A stretch of DNA of 64,000 nt from Sphagnum compactum. Its lineage: Eukaryota; Bryophyta; Sphagnopsida; Sphagnales. Positions 38,750-48,131 of the stretch are shown here, piece after piece. Positions within the stretch are counted from its first letter, which is position 1; each line of letters starts with the position of its first letter. The stretch lies in assembly GCA_965153455.1 (NCBI GenBank), contig OZ234498.1:8494001-8558000 (forward strand), given 5' to 3'. The notes below the pieces were generated by a model. It had not been told where the DNA came from, made no database searches, and worked only from the letters and a program-made list of their open reading frames with translations. The position numbers were made by a program, and so were the translations under genes.

Positions 38750-40080
38750 TTGATATTAAAGGACGTCCAAGTGGCTTTTGGTATCCTTTTTCGATGTTTC
38801 ACCCACAAACTTTCCTTCTTGTTTTGTTGTTCCCCCCACTTCTAGGTTTTCGAAGTCAACTTGCTATTTTGATTCCACCCTAATGGGAGATTTTGGAAGA
38901 CTTTTGGGTCCGGGTTCATTAAAGTGCCTCGAAGCCCCTCTTGTTTATGGTAGGTGGTTTTCTTGATTTCTAGTGGGGTGTAGGGTTAATTTCCTTAGAG
39001 GTCATTACTCCAACTGCCTATTTGGGGAGTTGGGCCTTAGTAGCCTTTATTATAATTCTTAATTTTTTGTTAGATCCTCGCCCATTTTTGTTGAAGGCAA
39101 TAGTTAGGTGGGAGCAGCTCAAGGTCTTTGTTTTTCCAAACACATCTGAGATTAGCACGAAAGTTTTTTTCCCCAAAGGTTATAACATGTGTCCACCCTT
39201 TTAAACAATTGGCCAAAAGAGGTGCAAATTACCTTTAGGAGAGTATTTTAGAGAGATTACATGACCAATCCTTTACTAGCATCCTTTTTAGTTACCTTTT
39301 GATTCACATCAAGCTCAATTGAGGTTGTGTGCAGGGCCAAGTGTGAACACTTGGTTGTTAACCCACGTAATCATTTTTTTCTTTCATTCACCTTTAGATG
39401 TTTTCTCCATTGCATTGTGCACTAAGTTGGGTATTTGCCATCCTTTAGTCCTTGGGGTGTCACATTGCATTTATAGCCAACCTTTGGATCTTATGGGGAT
39501 CCACTTTCTTTATTGCGCGCATAGTGGGGAAAAGAAGACCTTACATGATGTTGTGTGAGATGTTTTCATGACCATTATGAAAGATGCAAGATTTCATGTC
39601 TCACGAAAGTACACCCATGTCCTTTTGCCCCTATTTTACAATCTTCACGTCATCGAGTCAACATTGTGTTATTAGTCAATGGTGTTCGCACATTGGTAGA
39701 TGTTGTCATCGTCGACCCCACTTGAGTTGATTTGGTTTTTCAGGTTAGTATTTCTCATGGGGTGGCAGCAACAATTGTGACTCAATAAAAGGATGGTTAT
39801 TTTCACGATTGGTTCCTAGCGAACATGTGTATCCTTCTAACTATAGGGGTTTTCAGATGTTTACACCAACAAGTGGACAAGTTTCTTCATCGATGTGCCA
39901 ACATGGCAAGGGGAGCGAAGGGCACTAAAGGCCTTCCTCTTTTAGTTTTGCGCACATTTTATAGGTAGAGGGTGTTAATGGTGTTACAACATGCACATGT
40001 GATCTCTATGTTGAGACGTGTTGTTATAGGAGGTGAAAGTTCTTCTAGGCTAGGCATCCTTTCACGAGGTCCTCCCCTTT
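38750..40080 (+). pseudogene. Fossil of a non-LTR-type reverse transcriptase ORF, C-terminal part
   Basis: Plus-strand fragments appear in shifting frames. They are DVQVAFGI (38763), FDSTLMGDFGRLLGPGS (about 38870), LGSWALVAFII with LLDPRPFLLKAI (from about 39022), and a Cys/His block SHCIYSQPLDLMGIHFLYC (about 39461). These are followed by VRTLVDVVIVDPT (about 39688) and CLHQQVDKFLHRCANMA (about 39860). The composition and the Cys/His block fit the C-terminal end of plant reverse-transcriptase ORFs. In-frame stops and frameshifts show it is dead. The catalytic YADD-type block is not visible. A related fragment lies at 53580-53830. Confidence 0.65.
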
Positions 40081-41384
40081 CCTCAGATGATATGTTTTCA
40101 ATGACAAGAGGGGCTTCAAGAACTTGATATTCCCCTTGTGGTTTGCCTTCTTAGGTGGTGTTTTTGTCTTTTTGGACGTGGGTACTTCCATTTTGTTCCT
40201 TGTAGAGTAGCCAGGCTGGTCATAGAACACTTAAGGTATCAAAAGCTCATCCTAGTTTATAGCTACTTCATTTGGTCTTAGGGTCCAAAAATATTTGTAG
40301 TCCTTCTATTGGTGTCTCTATTGCATTTTATAATGTTAAATTTGGATAAGAAACATGAGATATATGACTTTCTAAAGTTGGGAAGGTTAGTACTCTGAAA
40401 AAAATCACACAAAACATGTATAACCCCTAAAATCATGTAATGCAACTTGCATGAGCACACAATCTGAACCTTACAAATGTCCAGTATTAACCCTATCAAC
40501 AAATCCTTGATTAGGCAAGACTGACATGAATTTTTGAAATTCCAAACAATTTGATTTCAATGGTTTAGATTACATTTTGAAAATAGGCCAAAAAATCAAT
40601 GGTTTTAGGTGTAAAATAGTTTAGAGTTTTCCAACAACAACTGTGGCGTTGTTAAACATCTTTCTGTTACACTTTCGTTCACTTTCTGGGTCACTCTTTT
40701 GGGTCACTCTGTGGTATTACTCTCCTTCTCAATCTCTACTCTCTCTCTCTCCCTCACTCTTGTCCCTCTCCATTGTTGTGCACAAACGATAATCATCAAA
40801 CATAATTGAATGTAATTTTGTTGCAACTAAGCGAAGAGCAAAATAGTTTTGTCATTGTTAAATGAAAAGCGATCAGAGTTTTCTTTCCCTTGTCCATCTT
40901 TATCTCTTTCCTTCTAAATCATTATCACCACAACAAAACTCTTTCCTTTGTTTGTTTATCTTTATTTCCTTCCAAATCATTATCACCATTGCTCTATGAT
41001 CAAATTTTTCTTTCCTTCATCTACATTTCTCTCCTTCCTCATCTATAGGCAGTCTAATTTATTTTTCCCTCATTCATTCCTCATTCTCCTTCTTCTATCG
41101 CTAGAGTTCTACAATCAAAGCTTTCTATCTTCTTCAATTTTCTCTCCTTCTTTTGTCACTAGACTTGTCTCTTTCCTTCTTTCATTGCCAAAAAGTTCTT
41201 GCCATAATCTCTTTCTCATGTATGTCTTTCTCTCTTTCCTCCTCTATCCACCTTTCCCTTTGTCCTTTTTCTCCTTCCCTCATTTTTTTCTTTCCTTTGT
41301 TTGTTTGTTTTTTTTTTTTCCTCTATCATTTTCCTTTCATCATTGGGGAGATTGCCGACCACCTCGCTTTCATGACCTGCCTCC
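40081..41384. other. Pyrimidine-rich intergenic DNA
   Basis: CT-rich strand with a (CT)n run at about 40735-40765 and long T/C tracts to 41340. A ~190-codon open frame here is low-complexity Phe/Leu/Ser and is not a credible gene. Confidence 0.6.
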
Positions 41385-41520
41385 TACCAAATTGCTAGCC
41401 AACCCACTTGTTGCCACCGCCCGCTTGTTGCCAAGCTGCCAACCAACCCACTTGCTACTGCCACCCGCTTGCTGCCGAGTTGCTAGCCAACCCACTTGCT
41501 ACCACCACCACTTGCTGCTT
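41385..41520. repeat. 44-bp minisatellite, about three copies
   Basis: AACCCACTTG recurs at 41401, 41445 and 41489, each with CCAACC before it and a TTGCTRCC or GCCACC segment after it. The exact 44-bp period is visible. Confidence 0.85.
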
Positions 41521-42054
41521 AGCCACTGAGCCTACATGTTTGCTTACATGACCATTAAGATAGTTTGACCACTAAGCCATTCACCCTAACTACAACCGTC
41601 GACCATTCAACGTGCAGCATGGGTTGAATGACATTTGCTACAAGCCAAAATATTATTTTCAACCTTTTTTCTGTCGCTCCCTCAATTTTTTGTTGTCAGT
41701 GCCAAAAACCCAACTTAGATCCTGTTGAAAACAATTTGCAAATGTCGACCAATTTGCAATGACTTTTTCCCCATTTTTTTTCTCTTTCTCCACATCACCA
41801 GAGAACTAGTTTATTAGAAGTTAGTGTGTCTTGATAAATTCATCCTCTTAAAATGAAATCAATTCATCTTTTTAGTCATCGAATTTAATCCATTATTCCA
41901 ACAAATTAATCCAAATGTTGATCAAAGTCCTTCAATCCAAGTCCTTCCTCTTGATCACCAAAATCAAGCTTGTTGCCATTGTTAGTCAATCCATCTGCAT
42001 GCTTTCATGTTCTGTTTTTGTCTCTCACCTCATCTTGATGTTAGTAATTGATCT
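41521..42054. other. Intergenic, nothing recognised
   Basis: No gene, repeat array or motif was supported. Confidence 0.45.
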
Positions 42055-42202
42055 CATCCTTCCTTTGATCATCATATCCATCGTGGTATGTTGTTACTTT
42101 ATTCATCCTTCCTTTGAACATCATATCCATCATTGTTTGTTGCTACTATGCTCATATTTCCCTTGATCGTCATATCCATCGTTGTCTATTGATGTTTTGC
42201 TC
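42055..42202. repeat. 49-bp minisatellite, three copies
   Basis: Units start at 42055, 42104 and 42153 with CATCCTTCCTTTGA or a variant. Each carries CATATCCATC and a GTTRCT-like end. Confidence 0.85.
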
Positions 42203-42980
42203 CTCTTCTCCCCAAACTTTTTTCATTGTTCATTATTGTTGAAATTGATGCAAGTGCACTGGAACATGCTTGTAGGATTGCCTTTGAACCCTAGCCCGCT
42301 GTCTAACTTTTTTTCTGTGTTTTATTTGTCCAACCAAGTGTCACGCCCCTATAGCCAAGTGGATTCCATTTTGGAAATTGCTGTCCAAAAAACTTGCACA
42401 TTGTTGTTTTTCAAGTTCTTTCCTAGCTATCCTTTTAGCTTAAATCAATAATTGAGTAGCCTTTCTAACTTGCTTTTATGCCCTTTCCATTCTTTTAATT
42501 TCCCTTTTTTTTTCGGTAGCTACCTTCTCCATTGCCTTTTGTTTCATGATTTGTAAATATTCTTTGAAGTCACAACATGATTTTGTGAATAATCAACTAA
42601 TGGCTTTATACCATGTATTTGTTTTGAAGGTAGGTGCGGCAAGGATAGGAAACCAATGGCAAAGGGGGGTTCTTATAAAGAATTGTTGAAGGTGTGATTT
42701 TGGTCATAACATCCAACATAACATTGTCATCTATTTTCACCACCAAATTGGATGGTTCTACAACATTTTATGAATTTTGGACTATCTAGGGTTTCTAGGC
42801 ACAAATACATAATACTTAGGGATGTTTTCAATTACATTTTTAGCTTGAGAAGTTTCCCATGTGGGTTCCAATGTTGTAGCTATGTTGATCAATTTTGTTG
42901 TTTTATAATGTTCTGCCCATTGGAAATCATCATCATCCTCTTCATTAGACTCCCCATCATCCCCTCTTGTTCTATCTACA
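42203..42980. other. Intergenic, possibly the 3' flank of the pogo remnant
   Basis: No protein motif could be read. The acidic minus-strand frame at 42860-42985 may be the frame-shifted tail of the transposase to its right. Confidence 0.35.
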
Positions 42981-42984
42981 TTGA

Positions 42985-43760
42985 TTAATATGTACAAGGT
43001 ACTAGGAGTAGTTTTTTCATCCATGGCCTTTGAGTTCAAAGGTCATATGCTTGTAACTTTAAACCTTGATATGCTAACCATGGTTGCATTTATTTATTTC
43101 CTAAAAGCAGTTTTGAAAGACTTGAAACAAGCCACATCTAAGGGTTGGAGGGCATGCGATGTATGTGAAGGTAGAGTGACAATGTCCAAGCCAAATTCTT
43201 TTCAAGTTTAATGTATTCTTCATGCAACCAATCTCCTCGGAAGATATAGAATCTTGGTAGGGCTTTTCCAGTTGCTTAACAATCAACCATTCTCTAGACT
43301 TGTGTATAGTGTTATAAACTTGATTTGAACTTTGTTTTGCCAAAACCTCTACACCTGATTATTTACCTACTTGGATCCCAATTTCATTTGAGTTCCAAAT
43401 GTGTTTTGCATCATAATTATGCTTCTCATACATGGATTGTAGATTGTTGTAGAAGCTTTGGCAAAATGCTTTGGTCAGTCCTTGAGGTTTGCTGACATCT
43501 AAGCCTTCTACTATGCGAATATTGGGTTTAAGATGTTAGTGCTTGAACTAGGACCACCAACTGTTGCCTGGAACTCGATTTCGAAAAGGTGTAAACCTTG
43601 TTTGAGTTAACCTTGCCATTTTCATCTTTAATTGATGCAATGTGATTGAATGGCCTACTTCTTGTGTAGCCAAAATCCAAGCAACAATAGCTTGATCTTC
43701 TTTCTTTGTCAATACACCATGTGACCTCCACGTTTTCTAAATCATATTTTACCATTCAGG
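42985..43760 (-). pseudogene. Dead pogo-like (CENP-B/DDE_1) transposase
   Basis: Minus-strand pieces in order: MVKYDL (43755), then IRIVEGLDVSKPQGLTKAFC (about 43522), YDAKHIWNSNEIGIQVGK (about 43418-43365), and VYNTIHKSREWL (about 43320). In another frame come ALPRFYIFRGDWL, then VTLPSHTSHALQPLDVACFK (about 43180-43115), then PLNSKAMDEKTTPS near the end. These match pogo-family DDE_1 transposases. IWNSNEIG has Asn where the family has the catalytic Asp. The block between FYIFRG and VTLPSHTS, which should hold the second Asp, is deleted. Several frameshifts and stops are present, so it is inactive. Confidence 0.8.
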
Positions 43761-44889
43761 TGATCAAATACTGAAATAATAGGAATGTCCCAATGTTTAC
43801 TTGCCTTTCGCAATGATGTTGTTCCATATTCAACGACATCCACGGCTTCCTTTAATGTTTCAATGGTCCATAACCCTCTCCCACTTTAAAATGGGGCCTT
43901 TATTAACCTTTCGTTGTTTCTTTGTCGGTTCTGGTGTAGATGAAGGTGGGTCGTTTTCCTTGTCTCTTGCTGGTAACACTTCAAGACCAAATCTCCTTTT
44001 GCATGGCACATTCAACATCATTGTGAAGTAGATCTATTTGGATTTAATCTCCAACACAACGGGGGTGTGTGATATGGCCTTACAAGTGGTACAAACTTGA
44101 ACTTTTTGTAACTAGCCCAAGAAGCAAGGAAATGTGCAAGGTCAAGGTATGTTTCAAATGCATATGCTTGTAACTCAAAAGTAGAAGTGGTCAATGCATA
44201 AAAGTCTTTGAACTCATCCCATTTTAAATTTTGGTCTATTGTTCGTGTGCAAGCACTTAGTGTGTAAGTCAAATTACAATTTTTTGTTGCTCAACTAAAC
44301 TTACTTTTCTTGGGGACATTTGCATTATATCTCAGGATTATAAAACTTTGCACCCAACGGTAATGTATATACTTATTAAAATGCAAATTATAAAGCTAAT
44401 ATATTAAAACCCTTCCAACAAGTTGTCTATCTAATATTTTAACTTTTGTCTCCTTCATTTCTAACTTTCCTTTGGCTATTGAAATATTGGATCGTTGTTA
44501 ATATAACACTTGTGATTGTTCTTTTGTCACTAAGAGGTTTAAGTTTTCTATACCTTGATGTTGCTCCCCTTTCTTCACTATTCTCGATTCTAATCTTGTT
44601 TGATCTAATTCTACTTGGATGTTAAATCTTGATTTGTCTAGCCCATATGCCCTCAAAACCTTTATGAAAGACGTGAGACTACTTTCCATTATGCTTGAAA
44701 GCTTTGTCTTGTTAAGAAAACTTTTAAGTATGGTAAATTATATGAAAATCTAATTCAAATTCATGTGAAGTTGTTGCTAATGTCCCTTGAATTTTTGGTG
44801 GGAATACAAAGTGCTATAAATTGGAGGGAAACCTTGGGGCTTTGTTACAAGCTAAGGTTTTGGCATTTATGGTTAAATGTGTGCTAATT
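43761..44889. other. Probable flank of the pogo remnant
   Basis: Minus-strand open stretches at 44272-44018 and 44689-44498 have no motif I recognise. They may be eroded element or host DNA. Confidence 0.35.
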
Positions 44890-45480
44890 ACTGCGCCTAT
44901 GGACCCCTATCACCAAACACTTGGTGTTACATACCAAACATATGCATTTGGCAGAATTGTGCTAACTATCTCCCATAAGCAAACACAAAAGAATAATAAT
45001 CTTCCCATCCTCCCTTGTGGATTAATAAACATGCTCATGTGGTTTTTATGTTGATCAAATTACCCATCACCAAACTTAGTTTAATCCTCCCCAAACATAA
45101 AATATGAGAAAATTAATTTAGAACATTCCCATCACCAAATAGTAAAATGAGCTCATTGCTACCCCCCTTGCATAATGTCACAAGCTTTTGCTCCCACTTG
45201 GGGTTGGTCCAATGCCCATCACCAGACACTACCACATTCTAAAATGGCCAAAAAAATCATAGTTATATTTGAGTTTCTCTCTATAACCAAACATAATTTT
45301 TTAATTGTTGAAAAAAAATTCACCTATGCCAAAGACATTTTCTCCTCTATGGGCGTTTGGTGATAAGTGACAACCATAATGCTGACCCAGAAGTGGATGT
45401 TTCCTTATCAGAACCCAAGTATACTATATGGCTGTTTGGTTACCAGGCGGTGTTCGGTGATGGGCATGTTTACCCTATTC
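44890..45480. mobile_element. Possible MITE cluster with recurring CATCACCAAAC motifs in both orientations
   Basis: TATCACCAAACAC (44909), CCCATCACCAAACT (45063), CCATCACCAAATAG (45128) and CCCATCACCAGAC (45216) oppose GGCGTTTGGTGATAAG (about 45353) and GGTGTTCGGTGATGGGC (about 45448). GGCTGTTTGGTTACC lies at 45431. Such inverted words are typical of hAT-like MITE ends, but I could not define element borders or target duplications. Confidence 0.4.
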
Positions 45481-46266
45481 CCCCTTTTTTGGGTGCTTTG
45501 GTTTGTTTATGATTGACAGGGTTTCATCATCGAAAAGCCCCAGAGCATTCCCAAATCGGTACCTTCACCTTTTGGGGTAAGGCCTCTTATTGGCCTTATT
45601 AAGCCTCAGAGACCCTGATTTAGTCCAAGGATGGCATGTTTGTAATATTTATAAAAAATTTAATTAGGGTTTTTGGCATTTTAACCATGGTACCAACATG
45701 AGTGCTGGTTCACCCAAGGGGAAGGCCATGTTTGTAACAAGAATTTATCTTCTCCAAAATTTTGTTTATGGGCAGAAGGGCTCTTTGGATTTTTGTTGGG
45801 TGCCTCCATATTTTGAAGGGATCTGGATCTTCGGCTTTTGGAGGATCATCAGATCCATCTAAAATTTAAAGGAAATTTTTGGCAGTATGTTCTTTACTCT
45901 TGGTCAGACCAGGGCACTACAAGAAGAGCAACCCTACCCAACACTAGCGGCCTTGTCCTAGAGCCTTACCCTAGGTTAAACATTTGGGGATGATGAGGCA
46001 TAGGAGGGGAAGGGGTTCTTACAAAAGCACTCTGAGAAAATCCCTAGTGCATTTGGAGGGTACCTTGTATCCGTAAGAACCTCTAAGACTTTTCTTATTG
46101 TATTTGGATGTAACTTATTGAACGTAAAATCAGAAAAACGAAGTGCACGTGCATTTCTGTTTTAAAAAATAAAATAAAAATTCCAACGATACTTGGAAAC
46201 TAACCATGGGTTACCCTCCAGGTATCAAGGGGAAAAAAATAAAAATTCTGTCAGTTTTTACACTCC
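45481..46266. other. Intergenic, nothing recognised
   Basis: No coding motif. It includes GGG-rich and T-rich stretches without repeat structure. Confidence 0.45.
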
Positions 46267-46424
46267 ATAACACCCTTGAAGCAAAGGAATTCCAAAAGTA
46301 AGTGCCCCTCAGCTTGCTCAATAACACCCTTGAAACAAGGGAGTTCTGAAAATAAGTGCCCCTCAGCTTCTTCAATAACACCCTCAAAGCAAGGGAGTTC
46401 TGAAAATAAGTCCCCCCCCCCCCC
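46267..46424. repeat. 54-bp minisatellite (2.7 copies) ending in a C tract
   Basis: Units start ATAACACCC at 46267, 46321 and 46375. Each contains CTTGAARCAA, GAGTTCTGAAAATAAGT and CCCCTCAGCTT. The third unit ends in about 13 C. The 54-bp period is a multiple of three, so it creates a repetitive open frame that is not a gene. Confidence 0.9.
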
Positions 46425-46531
46425 ATTTGACTTAAGTAAGAATATTCTTTCTTGAGGAGTAGCTATAATGTCCCTCCTCCTTTCTAGAGGGCTTCTTTTC
46501 AAGAGGAATAATTCTTTTCTGTTACTCTATC

Positions 46532-46570
46532 AGAGTGTGAGGGATCAAGGTGTAAGATCCCTCACACTCT
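46532..46570. repeat. Perfect 15-bp stem hairpin
   Basis: AGAGTGTGAGGGATC (46532-46546) and its exact reverse complement (46556-46570) flank a 9-nt loop. Two copies of CCCCTATATAGGTT follow within the next 80 bp. No gene end is adjacent, so a terminator role is unsupported. Confidence 0.8.
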
Positions 46571-48131
46571 CAATTAGTAGGTGTAAGAACCCTTCCCCTA
46601 TATAGGTTCATTCTCTTCTTCCCCTATATAGGTTTATGATAACATTTCCCTCATGGTTTATGGTGGGCATAGCCCATGAGCAGGGGGACATTCCTCAAAT
46701 GTGGGGCCAGATTTGGTTATTGCCTTACCAAAGGCCCCTTATTTTGGGAATGTCCCCACCCTAGGGCTTTACCCTACACTTAAGAGTGGGATGGATCTTT
46801 TGCCTACTTGTATGGAGAAGAACATTGCAACAATTGCACATACAATTGCACGTAAACCGTGTCAATGGCCAAAAGGAAAAGCAAAGATCCCCACCTACAA
46901 CCACCATCAAATCAAACTAGTAACTAGTTGTGCAATCCAGGCCTATGTGGCATCAAAAAGCAAGATCTTTCTCTCTCTCTCTCTCTCCACCAAAACCTGG
47001 ATTGTATTTTTATAATAACATTACATCTCAAATAGTCTAAATCCCAAAAGGGGATTGAACAAGTTGTCACTATTTTCCAATTCCATGTATTCAATTATGA
47101 ATCAACCTTGAAGAAGTGAATTGCAATCCAAACTAAAGGGGAAGAAGGATATATGAACAATTGAAAAGAAATTTCAAATAGGTTGTAGAGTCACAAATAT
47201 AGTAAAAACAACCACAACAATTAAAGCGCAACAAGGAGTATTGGAGAATGGATAGGAAATATGAGAGTGCATGCAAGATATAAATGAAAGAAAATGTTGT
47301 GGCATGAAGAGAATAATTACAACATGAGAAGCACGGACAATGAGCAAGGTAAAGAAGAACATGAAACACTACAAAACATGTCACACATGGGTATGGAATT
47401 AAACAAGAAAGAAACTCACATCTAACTAAAAAATGTAGGGAGAAAAAATGAAAGATGTGAAACAAAGGCACTATCAGAGAGAGAGATATATCAATGCAAT
47501 AATTTACTTTTGTAGAATAACTTGGAGGTGTGAGAGAAAAAAAGAGGAAGGGGGAGAAAAACATCCTCATCATTCCTATTACAACAAGGTATTGAATGGT
47601 AGGTTTTAGGGTTTAGGGTTGAATTTGTCCACTGCCTAGTTGCCTGTACTCCTTGTACTCATTGTTAGTACTGACTTCATCGGCTGTCTAACATACATGT
47701 ATGACATTTCATATGGATTAGGCACCAATTTTTGGTTACATAAAATTATCACTTCTGATGAGATTGAATGAAAATATGAAAACGGTTCACCATGGATGGA
47801 GATGATCCATAGAGTACTGAAAATGTGGTGAACCAAGCAAGCCACTTCATACAATCCACAATTTTCAAGACCGTCCATCTCTGCTCAGCGTTGTCTGCAG
47901 ATTTAATGACTTGGAACAAAAGGGCCTAATACTATAGCCTTGGAACCAAGTGTGCTACCAATATGACCGCAAAACACCAGAAGGCATAATGACTGCAAAA
48001 GCAAAGGTGTGGAACAGGTCTACCTCTTGGAACACAAGATTGCAAGAGAGCCCCCCATGAGATGCATTTCAAATTTATTGACACTGGGATATGAAGCTTC
48101 ATTTCTTTGTCCTGTTATTCCACAGGGGAAT
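46571..48131. other. Intergenic, with a (CT)n run and a short TTTAGGG repeat
   Basis: A (TC)n run lies at about 46970-46988. 47605-47618 is two tandem TTTAGGG units, the plant telomere motif, too short to mean a chromosome end. 47640-48131 is probably the 3' flank of the R3H/SUZ gene. Confidence 0.55.

Noticed and set aside
40948-41529. 193-codon open frame
   Set aside because: Low-complexity Phe/Leu/Ser product of a pyrimidine-rich strand that runs into a 44-bp minisatellite.
46211-46502. Repetitive frames encoding an 18-residue repeat
   Set aside because: Caused by a 54-bp tandem repeat whose period is a multiple of three; the ends run into a C tract and non-coding DNA.
47605-47618. Telomere or chromosome end
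   Set aside because: Only two TTTAGGG units, with ordinary sequence on both sides.
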